From contig OY282608.1 of assembly GCA_958298945.1 (NCBI GenBank), positions 77,796,806 to 77,860,805 on the forward strand: DNA of 64,000 nucleotides, read 5' to 3'. Of this stretch, positions 1 to 10,801 are shown in pieces. The notes under the pieces were generated by a model. The model was not told the origin of the DNA. It worked only from the letters and a program-made list of their open reading frames with translations, and ran no database searches. The stretch comes from Atherix ibis. Its lineage: Eukaryota > Arthropoda > Insecta > Diptera > Athericidae. Position 1 is the stretch's first letter, and every line of letters begins with the position of its first letter. A program made the position numbers and the translations under genes.

Positions 1-192
1 GGTTTGTTGGTTTGTTGGCTTCTTGGCTTGTAGGCAAGTTGGTTTGTTGGTTTGTTGGTTTGTTGGTTTGTTGGTTTTTTGGTTTGTTGGTTTGTTGGTT
101 TGTTGGTTTGTTGGTTTGTTGGTTTGTTGGTTTGTTGGTTTTTTGGTTTGTTGGCTTGTTGGTTTGTTGGTTTGTTGGTTTGTTGGTTTGTT

Positions 193-216
193 GGCTTCTT
201 GGCTTGTTGGCAAGTT
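193..216. repeat. GGCAAG palindromic word (representative copy)
   Basis: The word is GGCTTCTT, GGCTTGTT, GGCAAGTT. CTTG TTGG CAAG is a 4-bp inverted repeat around a TTGG loop and is the main place where A doublets enter the strand. I count about sixty copies by eye, e.g. CAAG at 211, 491, 899, 2403, 2579, 4539, 4707, 4875, 5043, 5323, 10925, 16351, 20973 and 31727. Four more lie in domain II and III at 34878, 36859, 38962 and 45608, and the last is at 46354. Sub-forms are TAGGCAAG, CAAGGTGG and GTGGGCAAG. It could be a protein-binding box or only an amplified variant. Confidence 0.8.
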
Positions 217-288
217 GGTTTGTTGGTTTTTTGGTTTGTTGGCTTATTGGTTTGTTGGTTTGTTGGTTTGTTGGTTTGTTGGTTTGTT

Positions 289-336
289 GGTTTCTTCGTT
301 TGCTGGTTTTTTGGTTTCTTCGTTTGTTGGTTTTTT
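289..336. repeat. 24-bp dimer word: G6C-G1C-G6T triplet written twice
   Basis: Three octamers (GGTTTCTT, CGTTTGTT, GGTTTTTT) form a 24-bp unit that appears twice in a row. This first copy has one difference, CGTTTGCT, in its first half. The dimer recurs throughout domain I, for example near 2230-2280, 3371-3418, 6027-6074, 7799-7846, 15121-15168 and 31551-31598, and thins out in domain II to single triplets. It is a clear third organisational level between octamer and kilobase HOR. Its TTCG junctions are among the few CpG sites in the array. Confidence 0.85.
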
Positions 337-616
337 AATTTGTTGGTTTGTTGGTTTGTTGGTTTGTTGGTTTGTTGGTTTGTTGGTTTGTTGGTTTGTT
401 GGTTTGTTGGTTTGTTGGTTTTTTGGTTTGTTGGCTTGTTGGTTTGTTGGTTTGTTGGTTCGTTGGTTTGTTGGCTTCTTGGCTTGTTGGCAAGTTAGTT
501 TGTTGGTTTTTTGGTTTGTTGGCTTATTGGTTTGTTGGTTTGTTGGTTTGTTGGTTTGTTGGTTTGTTGGCTTGTTGGTTTGTTGGTTTTTTTGTTTTTT
601 GGTTTGTTGGTTTGTT

Positions 617-640
617 GGTTTCATCGTTTGTTGGCTTGTT
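617..640. repeat. TTCATCG/TTCATCT marker word (representative copy)
   Basis: GGTTTCAT, CGTTTGTT, GGCTTGTT leads into a T3C-rich stretch that usually holds GGCATG or GGTATG. I located nineteen copies. TTCATCG form: 621, 2989, 5469, 8520, 9591, 13202, 17731, 21151, 21671, 23163, 23691, 24999 and 28010. TTCATCT form: 1325, 3701, 6341, 10551, 11071 and 14170. The T form is confined to the first 14.2 kb. None is found after 28,010. Repeated spacings (520 bp at 10551-11071 and 21151-21671; 528 bp at 23163-23691) show shared HOR units. Confidence 0.8.
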
Positions 641-1880
641 GGTTTGTTGGCTTGTTAGCTTGTTGGTATGTTGGTTTGTTGGTTTGTTAGTTTGTTTGTT
701 TTTTGGTTTGTTGGCTTGTGGGCTTGTTGGTTTGTTGGTTTGTTGGTTTGTTAGCTTGTTGGTTTGTTGGTTTGTTGGTTTGCTGGTTTGTTGGTTTGTT
801 TGATTGTTGGTTTGTTCGTTTGTTGGCTTGTTGGTTTATTGGTTTGTTGGTTTGTTGGTTTGTTGGTTTGTTGGTTTGTTGGCTTCTTGGCTTGTTGGCA
901 AGGTGGTTTGTTGGTTTGTTGGTTTGTTGGTTTGTTGGTTTGTTGGTTTTTTGGTTTGTTGGCTTATTGGTTTGTTGGTTTGTTGGTTTGTTGGTTTGTT
1001 GGTTTGTTGGTTTCTTCGTTTGTTGGTTTTTTGGTTTCTCCGTTTGTTGGTTTTTTGGTTTGTTGGTTTGTTGGTTTGTTGGTTTGTTGGTTTGTTGGTT
1101 TGTTGGTTTTTTGGTTTGTTGGCTTGTTGGTTTGTTGGTTTGTTGGTTTGTTGGTTTGTTGGCTTCTTGGCAAGTTGGTTTGTTGGTTTTTTGGTTTGTT
1201 GGCTTATTGGTTTGTTGGTTTGTTGGTTTGTTGGTTTGTTGGTTTGTTGGCTTGTTGGTTTGTTGGTTTGTTGGTTTTTTGGTTTTTTGGTTTGTTGGTT
1301 TGTTGGTTTGTTTGTTTGTTGGTTTCATCTTTTGTTGGCTTGTTGGTTTGTTGGCTTGTTGGCTTGTTGGCATGTTGGTTTGTTGGTTTGTTGGTTTGTT
1401 AGTTTGTTGGTTTTTTGGTTTGTTGGCTTGTTGGCTTGTTGGTTTGTTGGTTTGTTGGCTTGTTGGTTTGTTGGTTTGTTGTTTTGTCGGTTTGTTGGTT
1501 TGTTAGTTTGTTGGTTTGTTGGTTTGTTGGTTTGTTGGTTTGTTTGATTGTTGGTTTGTTCGTTTGTTGGCTTGTTGGTTTATTGGTTTCTTCGTTTGTT
1601 GGTTTGTTGGTTTGTTGGTTTGTTGTTTTGTTGGTTTGCTTGTTTGTTGGTTTGTTGGTTTGTTGGTTTGTTGGTTTCTTGGTTTGTTCGTTTGTTTGTT
1701 TGTTGGTTTGTTCGTTTGTTGGTTTGTTGGTCTGTTCATTTGTTGGTTTGTTGGTTTGCTGTTTTGTTGGTTTGTTCGTTTGTTGGTTTGTTGGTTTGTT
1801 GGTTTGTTGGCTTGTTGGTTTGTTGGTTTGTTGGCTTGTTGGTTTGTTGGTTTGTTGGTTTGTTGGTTTGTTGGCTTGTT

Positions 1881-2059
1881 GGGTTTTTTGGTTTGTTGGT
1901 TTGTTGGTTTGTTGGTTTGTTGGTTTGTTGGTTTGTTGGTTTGTTGGTTTGTTGGTTTGTTGGTTTGTTGGTTTGTTGGTTTGTTGGTTTGTTGGTTTGT
2001 TGGTTTGTTGGTTTGTTGGTTTGTTGGTTTAATGGTTTGTTGGTTTTTGGTTTGTAGGC
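1881..2059. repeat. Long-run module, copy 1 (17 pure octamers)
   Basis: A GGGTTTTTT entry word is followed by 17 perfect GGTTTGTT units (1890-2025), then GGTTTAAT, one consensus unit, and a 7-bp slip reading GGTTTTTGGTTTGTAGG. It is the longest-run member of a five-member family whose only major difference is the number of pure octamers. The same entry word without the long run is seen near 17330 and 27410. Confidence 0.85.
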
Positions 2060-2368
2060 TTGTTTGTTTGTTGGTTTGTTGGTTTGTTCGTTTGTTCGTT
2101 TGTTGGCTTGTTGGTTTGTTGGTTTGTTGATTTGTTTGTTTGTTGGTTTGTTGGTTTGTTGGTTTGTTGGTTTTTTGGTTTTTTGGTTTGTTGGCTTATT
2201 GGCTTGTTGGTTTGTTGGTTTGTTGGTTTGTTGGTTTCTTCGTTTGTTGGTTTTTTGGTTTCTTCGTTTGTTGGTTTTTTGGTTTGTTGGTTTGTTGGTT
2301 TGTTGGTTTGTTGGTTTGTTGGTTTTTTGGTTTGTTGGCTTGTTGGTTTGTTGGTTTGTTGGTTTGTT

Positions 2369-4020
2369 GGTTTGTTGGTTTGTTGGCTTCTTGGCTTGTA
2401 GGCAAGTTGGTTTGTTGGTTTGTTGGTTTGTTGGTTTGTTGGTTTTTTGGTTTGTTGGTTTGTTGGTTTGTTGGTTTGTTGGTTTGTTGGTTTGTTGGTT
2501 TTTTGGTTTGTTGGCTTGTTGGTTTGTTGGTTTGTTGGTTTGTTGGTTTGTTGGTTTGTTGGCTTCTTGGCTTGTTGGCAAGTTGGTTTGTTGGTTTTTT
2601 GGTTTGTTGGCTTATTGGTTTGTTGGTTTGTTGGTTTGTTGGTTTGTTGGTTTGTTGGTTTCTTCGTTTGCTGGTTTTTTGGTTTCTTCGTTTGTTGGTT
2701 TTTTAATTTGTTGGTTTGTTGGTTTGTTGGTTTGTTGGTTTGTTGGTTTGTTGGTTTGTTGGTTTGTTGGTTTGTTGGTTTGTTGGTTTGTTGGTTTTTT
2801 GGTTTGTTGGCTTGTTGGTTTGTTGGTTTGTTGGTTTGTTGGTTTGTTGGCTTCTTGGCTTGTTGGCAAGTTAGTTTGTTGGTTTTTTGGTTTGTTGGCT
2901 TATTGGTTTGTTGGTTTGTTGGTTTGTTGGTTTGTTGGCTTGTTGGTTTGTTGGTTTTTTTGTTTTTTGGTTTGTTGGTTTGTTGGTTTCATCGTTTGTT
3001 GGCTTGTTGGTTTGTTGGCTTGTTAGCTTGTTGGTATGTTGGTTTGTTGGTTTGTTAGTTTATTTGTTTTTTGGTTTGTTGGCTTGTGGGCTTGTTGGTT
3101 TGTTGGTTTGTTGGTTTGTTAGCTTGTTGGTTTGTTGGTTTGTTGGTTTGCTGGTTTGTTGGTTTGTTTGATTGTTGGTTTGTTCGTTTGTTGGCTTGTT
3201 GGTTTATTGGTTTGTTGGTTTGTTGGTTTGTTGGTTTGTTGGTTTGTTGGCTTCTTGGCTTGTTGGCAAGGTGGTTTGTTGGTTTGTTGGTTTGTTGGTT
3301 TGTTGGTTTGTTGGTTTTTTGGTTTGTTGGCTTATTGGTTTGTTGGTTTGTTGGTTTGTTGGTTTGTTGGTTTCTTCGTTTGTTGGTTTTTTGGTTTCTT
3401 CGTTTGTTGGTTTTTTGGTTTGTTGGTTTGTTGGTTTGTTGGTTTGTTGGTTTGTTGGTTTGTTGGTTTTTTGGTTTGTTGGCTTGTTGGTTTGTTGGTT
3501 TGTTGGTTTGTTGGTTTGTTGGTTTGTTGGCTTCTTGGCTTGTTGGCAAGTTGGTTTGTTGGTTTTTTGGTTTGTTGGCTTATTGGTTTGTTGGTTTGTT
3601 GGTTTGTTGGTTTGTTGGTTTGTTGGCTTGTTGGTTTGTTGGTTTGTTGGTTTTTTGGTTTTTTGGTTTGTTGGTTTGTTGGTTTGTTTGTTTGTTGGTT
3701 TCATCTTTTGTTGGCTTGTTGGTTTGTTGGCTTGTTGGCTTGTTGGCATGTTGGTTTGTTGGTTTGTTGGTTTGTTAGTATGTTGGTTTTTTGGTTTGTT
3801 GGCTTGTTGGCTTGTTGGTTTGTTGGTTTGTTGGCTTGTTGGTTTGTTGGTTTGTTGTTTTGTCGGTTTGTTGGTTTGTTAGTTTGTTGGTTTGTTGGTT
3901 TGTTGGTTTGTTGATTTGTTTGATTGTTGGTTTGTTCGTTTGTTGGCTTGTTGGTTTATTGGTTTCTTCGTTTGTTGGTTTGTTGGTTTGTTGGTTTGTT
4001 GTTTTGTTGGTTTGCTTGTT
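2369..4020. repeat. Segmental duplication A, copy 2
   Basis: This is the partner of 1-1645, in direct orientation, with an offset of 2368-2376 bp. About 720 bp of other octamer sequence separates the copies, including the long homogeneous run at 1890-2025. The copies differ by whole-octamer gains and losses and a few substitutions, e.g. GGTTTGTTTG near 1540 against GATTTGTTTG near 3913. That points to a recent event followed by slippage. Confidence 0.9.
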
Positions 4021-4080
4021 TGTTGGTTTGTTGGTTTGTTGGTTTTTTGGCTTGTTTGTTTGTTGGCTTGTTGGCTTGTT

Positions 4081-4221
4081 GGTCTGTTAGTTTGTTTGTT
4101 GGTTTGTTGGTTTGTCGGGTTATTTGTTTGTTGGTTTGTTGGTTTTTGTTGGTTTGTTGGTTTGTTGGTTTGTTTGTTTGTTGGTTTGTTGGTTTGTTAG
4201 TTTGTTGGTTTGTTGTTGTTT
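4081..4221. repeat. CTGTTAG ... TCGGGTTAT ... TTGTTGTTG block (representative copy)
   Basis: Ordered rare words: GGTCTGTTAG, TCGGGTTAT, a 10-bp GGTTTTTGTT unit and a GTTGTTGTT phase slip. The TCGGGTTAT word (C start) recurs at 4116, 6752, 11483, 14573, 18310, 22210, 24238 and 25554. The last two share an extra change, giving TTATTCG. From about 32 kb on a derived form reads TCGGTTTAT. The conserved phase slips change the octamer register the same way in each copy, so the block moved as a unit. Confidence 0.8.
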
Positions 4222-4448
4222 GTTGGTTTGTTGGTTTGTTGGTTTGTTGGTTTGTTGGTTTTTTGGTTTGTTGGTTTGTTGGTTTGTTCGTTTGTTGGTT
4301 TGTTGGTTTGTTGGTTTGTTGGTTTGTTCGTTTGTTTGTTTGTTGGTTTGTTCGTTTGTTGGTTTGTTGGTTTGTTCGTTTGTTGATTTGTTGGTTTTTT
4401 GGTTTCTTCGTTTGTTGGTTTTTTGGTTTGTTGGTTTGTTGGTTTGTT

Positions 4449-4784
4449 GATTTGTTGGTTTGTTGGTTTTTTGGTTTGTTGGCTTGTTGGTTTGTTGGTT
4501 TGTTGGTTTGTTGGTTTGTTGGCTTCTTGGCTTGTAGGCAAGTTGGTTTGTTGGTTTGTTGGTTTGTTGGTTTGTTGGTTTTTTGGTTTGTTGGTTTGTT
4601 GGTTTGTTGGTTTGTTGGTTTGTTGGTTTGTTGGTTTTTTGGTTTGTTGGCTTGTTGGTTTGTTGGTTTGTTGGTTTGTTGGTTTGTTGGCTTCTTGGCT
4701 TGTTGGCAAGTTGGTTTGTTGGTTTTTTGGTTTGTTGGCTTATTGGTTTGTTGGTTTGTTGGTTTGTTGGTTTGTTGGTTTGTT
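4449..4784. repeat. 336-bp tandem duplication, copy 1
   Basis: The copy opens with GATTTGTT at 4449 and runs 42 octamers to the next GATTTGTT at 4785. Inside are two GGCAAG words 168 bp apart, a TAGGCAAG form (CAAG 4539) and a TTGGCAAG form (CAAG 4707). Internal word order and octamer counts match copy 2 wherever I compared them. Confidence 0.9.
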
Positions 4785-5120
4785 GATTTGTTGGTTTGTT
4801 GGTTTTTTGGTTTGTTGGCTTGTTGGTTTGTTGGTTTGTTGGTTTGTTGGTTTGTTGGCTTCTTGGCTTGTAGGCAAGTTGGTTTGTTGGTTTGTTGGTT
4901 TGTTGGTTTGTTGGTTTTTTGGTTTGTTGGTTTGTTGGTTTGTTGGTTTGTTGGTTTGTTGGTTTGTTGGTTTTTTGGTTTGTTGGCTTGTTGGTTTGTT
5001 GGTTTGTTGGTTTGTTGGTTTGTTGGCTTCTTGGCTTGTTGGCAAGTTGGTTTGTTGGTTTTTTGGTTTGTTGGCTTATTGGTTTGTTGGTTTGTTGGTT
5101 TGTTGGTTTGTTGGTTTGTT
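4785..5120. repeat. 336-bp tandem duplication, copy 2
   Basis: It abuts copy 1 directly. TAGGCAAG (CAAG 4875) and TTGGCAAG (CAAG 5043) again alternate at 168-bp spacing, so the four sites at 4539, 4707, 4875 and 5043 form a regular series. At 5121 a third GATTTGTT would be expected, but the sequence changes to the TTCTTCG dimer. Confidence 0.9.
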
Positions 5121-6071
5121 GGTTTCTTCGTTTGCTGGTTTTTTGGTTTCTTCGTTTGTTGGTTTTTTGGTTTGTTGGTTTGTTGGTTTGTTGGTTTGTT
5201 GGTTTGTTGGTTTGTTGGTTTGTTGGTTTGTTGGTTTGTTGGTTTGTTGGTTTTTTGGTTTGTTGGCTTGTTGGTTTGTTGGTTTGTTGGTTTGTTGGTT
5301 TGTTGGCTTCTTGGCTTGTTGGCAAGTAAGTTTGTTGGTTTTTTGGTTTGTTGGCTTATTGGTTTGTTGGTTTGTTGGTTTGTTGGTTTGTTGGTTTGTT
5401 GGCTTGTTGGTTTGTTGGTTTTTTGGTTTTTTGGTTTGTTGGTTTGTTGGTTTGTTTGTTTGTTGGTTTCATCGTTTGTTGGCTTGTTGGTTTGTTGGCT
5501 TGTTAGCTTGTTGGTATGTTGGTTTGTTGGTTTGTTAGTTTGTTTGTTTTTTGGTTTGTTGGCTTGTTGGCTTGTTGGTTTGTTGGTTTGTTGGTTTGTT
5601 AGCTTGTTGGTTTGCTGGTTTGTTGGTTTGCTGGTTTGTTGGTTTGTTTGATTGTTGGTTTGTTCGTTTGTTGGCTTGTTGGTTTATTGGTTAGTTGGTT
5701 TGTTGGTTTGTTGGTTTGTTGGTTTGTTGTTTTGTTGTTTTGCTTGTTTGTTGGTTTGTTGGTTTGTTGGTTTTTTGGTTTGTTTGTTTGTTGGTTTGTT
5801 GGTTTGTTGGTTTCTTCGTTTGTTGGTTTTTTGGTTTCTTCGTTTATTGGTTTTTTGGTTTGTTGGTTTGTTGGTTTGTTGGTTTGTTGGTTTGTTGGTT
5901 TTTTGGTTTGTTGGCTTCTTGGCTTGTTGGCAAGGTGGTTTGTTGGTTTGTTGGTTTGTTGGTTTGTTGGTTTTTTGGTTTGTTGGCTTATTGGTTTGTT
6001 GGTTTGTTGGTTTGTTGGTTTGTTGGTTTCTTCGTTTGTTGGTTTTTTGGTTTCTTCGTTTGTTGGTTTTT

Positions 6072-9000
6072 TGGTTTGTTGGTTTGTTGGTTTGTTGGTT
6101 TGTTGGTTTGTTGGTTTGTTGGTTTTTTGGTTTGTTGGCTTGTTGGTTTGTTGGTTTGTTGGTTTGTTGGTTTGTTGGCTTCTTGGCTTGTTGGCAAGTT
6201 GGTTTGTTGGTTTTTTGGTTTGTTGGCTTATTGGTTTGTTGGTTTGTTGGTTTGTTGGTTTGTTGGTTTGTTGGCTTGTTGGTTTGTTGGTTTTTTGGTT
6301 TTTTGGTTTGTTGGTTTGTTGGTTTGTTTGTTTGTTGGTTTCATCTTTTGTTGGCTTGTTGGTTTGTTGGCTTGTTGGCTTGTTGGCATGTTGGTTTGTT
6401 GGTTTGATAGTTTGTTGGTTTTTTGGTTTGTTGGCTTGTTGGCTTGTTGGTTTGTTGGTTTGTTGGCTTGTTGGTTTGTTGGTTTGTTGTTTTGTTGGTT
6501 TGTTGGTTTGTTAGTTTGTTGGTTTGTTGGTTTGTTGGTTTGTTGGTTTGTTTGATTGTTGGTTTGTTCGTTTGTTGGCTTGTTGGTTTATTGGTTTCTT
6601 GGTTTGTTGGTTTGTTGGTTTGTTGGTTTGTTGTTTTGTTGGTTTTCTTGTTTGTTGGTTTGTTGGTTTGTTGGTTTTTTGGCTTGTTTGTTTGTTGGCT
6701 TGTTGGCTTGTTGGTCTGTTAGTTTGTTTGTTTGTTGGTTTGTTGGTTTGTCGGGTTATTTGTTTGTTGGTTTGTTGGTTTTTGTTGGTTTGTTGGTTTG
6801 TTTGTTTGTTGGTTTGTTGGTTTGTTAGTTTGTTGGTTTGTTGTTGTTTGTTGGTTTGTTGGTTTGTTGGTTTGTTGGTTTGTTGGTTTTTTGGTTTGTT
6901 GGTTTGTTGGTTTGTTCGTTTGTTGGTTTGTTGGTTTGTTGGTTTGTTGGTTTGTTCGTTTGTTTGTTTGTTGGTTTGTTCGTTTGTTGGTTTGTTGGTT
7001 TGTTCGTTTGTTGGTTTGTTGGTTTGCTGTTTTGTTGGTTTGTTCGTTTGTTGGTTTGTTGGTTTGTTGGTTTGTTGGCTTGTTGGTTTGTTGGTTTGTT
7101 GGCTTGTTGGTTTGTTGGTTTGTTGGTTTGCTGGTTTGTTGGCTTGTTGCGTTTTTTGGTTTGTTGGTTTGTTGGTTTGTTGGTTTGTTGGTTTGTTGGT
7201 TTGTTGGTTTGTTGGTTTGTTGGTTTGTTGGTTTGTTGGTTTGTTGGTTTGTTGGTTTGTTGGTTTGTTGGTTTGTTGGTTTGTTGGTTTAATGGTTTGT
7301 TGTTTTTTGGTTTGTAGGCTTGTTTGTTTGTTGGTTTGTTGGTTTGTTCGTTTGTTCGTTTGTTGGCTTGTTGGTTTGTTGGTTTGTTGGTTTGTTGATT
7401 TGTTTGTTTGTTGGTTTGATCGTTTGTTGGCTTGTTGGTTTGTTGGCTTGTTGCCTTGTTGGCTTGTTGGCTTGTTGGCTTGTTGGTTTGTTAGTTTGTT
7501 GGTTGTTTGGTTTGTTGGTTTGTTGGCTTGTTGGTTTGTTGGCTTGTTGGTTTGTTGGCTGGTTGGCTTGTTGGTTTGTTGGCTTGTTTGTTTGTTGGTT
7601 TGTTCGTTTGTTGGCTTGTTGGTTTGCTGGCTTGTTGGCTTGTTGGCATGTTGGTTTATTGGTTTGTTGGTTTGTTGGTTTGTTGGTTTGTTAGTTTGCT
7701 GGTTTGTTGGTTTGTTGGTTTGCTGGTTTTTTGGTTTTTTGGTTTGTTGGCTTATTGGCTTGTTGGTTTGTTGGTTTGTTGGTTTGTTGGTTTGTTGGTT
7801 TCTTCGTTTGTTGGTTTTTTGGTTTCTTCGTTTGTTGGTTTTTTGGTTTGTTGGTTTGTTGGTTTGTTTGTTTGTTGGTTTGTTGGTTTTTTGGTTTGTT
7901 GGCTTGTTGGTTTGTTGGTTTGTTGGTTTGTTAATTTGTTGGCTTCTTGGCTTGTTGGCAAGTTGGTTTGTTGGTTTGTTGGTTTGTTGGTTTTTTGGTT
8001 TGTTGGTTTGTTGGTTTGTTGGTTTGTTGGTTCGTTCGTTTGTTGGTTTTTTGGTTTGTTGGCTTGTTGGTTTGTTGGTTTGTTGGTTTGTTGGTTTGTT
8101 GGCTTCTTGGCTTGTTGGTAAGTTGGTTTGTTGGTTTTTTGGTTTGTTGGTTGTTGGTTTGTTGGTTTGTTGGTTTGTTGGTTTGTTGGTTTCTTCGTTT
8201 GCTGGTTTTTTGGTTTCTTCGTTTGTTGGTTTTTTGGTTTGTTGGTTTGTTGGTTTGTTGGTTTGTTGGTTTGTTGGTTTGTTGGTTTGTTGGTTTGTTG
8301 GTTTTTTGGTTTGTTGGCTTGTTGGTGTGTTGGTTTGTTGGTTTGTTGGTTTGTTGCCTTCTTGGCTTGTTGGCAAGTTAGTTTGTTGGTTTTTTGGTTT
8401 GTTGGCTTATTGGTTTGTTGGTTTGTTGGTTTGTTGGTTTGTTGGTTTGCTGGCTTGTTGGTTTGTTGGTTTTTTGGTTTTTTGTTTTGTTGGTTTGTTG
8501 GTTTGTTTGTTTGTTGGTTTCATCGTTTGTTGGCTTGTTGGTTTGTTGGCTTGTTAGCTTGTTGGTATGTTAGTTTGTTGGTTTGTTAGTTTGTTTGTTT
8601 TTAGGTTTGTTGGCTTGTTGGCTTGTTGGTTTGTTGGTTTGTTGGTTTGTTGGCTTGTTGGTTTGTTGGTTTGTTGGTTTGTTGGTTTGTTGGTTTGCTG
8701 GTTTGTTGGTTTGTTTGATTGTTGGTTTGTTCGTTTGTTGGCTTGTTGGTTTATTGGTTTGTTGGTTTGTTGGTTTGTTGGTATGTTGGTTTGTTGTTTT
8801 GTTGGTTTGCTTGTTTGTTGGTTTGTTGGTTTGTTGGTTTGTTGGTTTTTTGGCTTGTTTGTTTGTTGTATTGTTGGTTTGTTGGTTTCTTCGTTTGTTG
8901 GTTTTTTGGTTTCTTCGTTTATTGGTTTTTTGGTTTGTTGGTTTGTTGGTTTGTTGGTTTGTTGGTTTGTTGGTTTGTTGGTTTGTTGGTTTTTTGGTTT

Positions 9001-9185
9001 GTTGGCTTGTTGGTTTGTTGGTTTGTTGGTTTGTTGGTTTGTTGGCTTCTTGGCTTGTTGGCAAGGTGGTTTGTTGGTTTGTTGGTTTGTTGGTTTTTTG
9101 GTTTATTGGCTTATTGGTTTGTTGGTTTGTTGGTTTGTTGGTTTGTTGGTTTGTTGGTTTGTTGGTAGCTTCGTTTGTTGGTTTT
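6072..9185. repeat. Segmental duplication B, copy 1 (about 3.1 kb)
   Basis: This matches 10802-13867 in order: CAAG 6195/10925, TTCATCT 6341/11071, GATTG 6554/11284, TCGGG 6752/11483, GCGTTTTTT 7149/11880, the long-run module, CAAG 8374/13056, TTCATCG 8520/13202, TTGTATTG 8867/13541 and CAAGGTGG 9062/13744. The offset moves from 4730 to 4731 (a 1-bp insertion near 11293) and then falls in octamer steps to 4674-4682. At about 9165 this copy has GGTAGCTTCG where the partner has GGTTTCTTCG, and similarity ends soon after. Confidence 0.85.
7149..7320. repeat. Long-run module, copy 2 (16 pure octamers)
   Basis: The entry word is changed to GCGTTTTTT. Sixteen perfect units occupy 7158-7285, followed by GGTTTAAT at 7286 and the TTTGTAGG exit at 7311-7318. 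It lies inside duplication B, copy 1. Confidence 0.85.
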
Positions 9186-9419
9186 TTGGTTTGTTGGCTT
9201 CTTGGCTTGTTGGCAAGTTGGTTTGTTGGTTTTTTGGTTTGTTGGTTGTTGGTTTGTTGGTTTGTTGGTTTGTTGGTTTCTTCGTTTGCTGGTTTTTTGG
9301 TTTCTTCGTTTGTTGGTTTTTTGGTTTGTTGGTTTGTTGGTTTGTTGGTTTGTTGGTTTGTTGGTTTGTTGGTTTGTTGGTTTTTTGGTTTGTTGGCTTG
9401 TTGGTGTGTTGGTTTGTTG

Positions 9420-10800
9420 GTTTGTTGGTTTGTTGCCTTCTTGGCTTGTTGGCAAGTTGGTTTTTTGGTTTGTTGGCTTATTGGTTTGTTGGTTTGTTGG
9501 TTTGTTGGTTTGTTGGTTTGTTGGCTTGTTGGTTTGTTGGTTTTTTGGTTTTTTGTTTTGTTGGTTTGTTGGTTTGTTTGTTTGTTGGTTTCATCGTTTG
9601 TTGGCTTGTTGGTTTGTTGGCTTGTTAGCTTGTTGGTATGTTGGTTTGTTGGTTTGTTAGTTTGTTTGTTTTTTGGTTTGTTGGCTTGTTGGCTTGTTGG
9701 TTTGTTGGTTTGTTGGTTTGTTGGCTTGTTGGTTTGTTGGTTTGTTGGTTTGTTGGTTTGCTGGTTTGTTGGTTTGTTTGATTGTTGGTTTGTTCGTTTG
9801 TTGGCTTGTTGGTTTATTGGTTTGTTGGTTTGTTGGTTTGTTGGTATGTTGGTTTGTTGTTTTGTTGGTTTGCTTGTTTGTTGGTTTGTTGGTTTGTTGG
9901 TTTTTTGGCTTGTTTGTTTGTTGTATTGTTGGTTTGTTGGTTTCTTCGTTTGTTGGTTTTTTGGTTTCTTCGTTTATTGGTTTTTTGGTTTGTTGGTTTG
10001 TTGGTTTGTTGGTTTGTTGGTTTGTTGGTTTGTTGGTTTGTTGGTTTTTTGGTTTGTTGGCTTGTTGGTTTGTTGGTTTGTTGGTTTGTTGGTTTGTTGG
10101 CTTCTTGGCTTGTTGGCAAGGTGGTTTGTTGGTTTGTTGGTTTGTTGGTTTGTTGGTTTTTTGGTTTATTGGCTTATTGGTTTGTTGGTTTGTTGGTTTG
10201 TTGGTTTGTTGGTTTGTTGGTTTGTTGGTTGCTTCGTTTGTTGGTTTTTTGGTTTCTTCGTTTGTTGGTTTTTTGGTTTGTTGGTTTGTTGGTTTGTTGG
10301 TTTGTTGGTTTGTTGGTTTGTTGGTTTGTTGGTTTTTTGGTTTGTTGGCTTGTTGGTTTGTTGGTTTGTTGGTTTGTTGGTTTGTTGGCTTATTGGCTTG
10401 TTGGCAAGTTGGTTTGTTGGTTTTTTGGTTTGTTGGCTTATTGGTTTGTTGGTTTGTTGGTTTGTTGGTTTGTTGGTTTGTTGGCTTGTTGGTTTGTTGG
10501 TTTTTTGGTTTTTTGGTTTGTTGGTTTGTTGGTTTGTTTGTTTGTTGGTTTCATCTTTTGTTGGCTTGTTGGTTTGTTGGCTTGTTGGCATGTTGGTTTG
10601 TTGGTTTGTTAGTTTGTTGGTTTTTTGGTTTGTTGGCTTGTTGGCTTTTTGGTTTGTTGGTTTGTTGGCTTGTTGGTTTGTTGGTTTGTTGTTTTGTTGG
10701 TTTGTTGGTTTGTTGGTTTGTTGGTTTGTTGGTTTGTTGGTTTGTTGGTTTGTTTGATTGTTGGTTTGTTCGTTTGTTGGCTTGTTGGTTTATTGGTTTC
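9420..10800. repeat. Segmental duplication C, middle copy
   Basis: TTCATCG 9591, TTGTATTG (TGTA 9922), CAAGGTGG (CAAG 10117) and TTCATCT 10551 correspond to 13202, 13541, 13744 and 14170. The first three also correspond to 8520, 8867 and 9062. The 0.8 kb core is therefore present three times (8.35-9.19, 9.42-10.2 and 13.03-13.87 kb). The TTGCCTTCTTGG form at about 8354 and 9434 groups the first two as closest relatives. Confidence 0.75.
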
Positions 10801-10801
10801 T

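Larger units (their letters stand above)
1..1645. repeat. Segmental duplication A, copy 1 (left end outside window)
   Basis: This repeats 2369-4020 word for word. TAGGCAAG (CAAG at 35 and 2403), GGCTTGTGGG (CTTGTGGG at 715 and 3083), CAAGGTGG (899 and 3267), TTCATCG (621 and 2989), TTCATCT (1325 and 3701), TGTCGG (C at 1488 and 3864) and TTTGCTTG (GCT at 1638 and 4014) all correspond. The offset is 2368 or 2376 bp, differing by exactly one octamer. At 1157-1171 GGCTTCTT runs straight into GGCAAG, so the middle T3C unit was lost here, which explains one offset change. Divergence begins after about 1645. Confidence 0.9.

Noticed and set aside
193..216. CTTG-TTGG-CAAG hairpin as a transcription terminator
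   Set aside because: The stem is only 4 bp, T tracts are everywhere and not specific to the site, and there is no gene to terminate.
289..336. CENP-B box in the TTCTTCG word
   Set aside because: The CENP-B core needs TTCG, then A and CGGG at fixed spacing. TTCGTTTG here is followed by T/G-only sequence with no A or CGGG at those positions.
4439..5120. CRISPR-like array (regularly spaced word every 168 bp)
   Set aside because: The 'spacers' are the same octamers as the 'repeats', spacing is far too long, and there are no cas genes or leader.
6511..8376. Long - strand open frame encoding N/K/P/T/Q repeats resembling a mucin-like or adhesin repeat protein
   Set aside because: It is the complement of the same octamer (AACAAACC gives NKPTNQQT in every frame). 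Competing frames overlap it fully and no unique N- or C-terminal domain exists.
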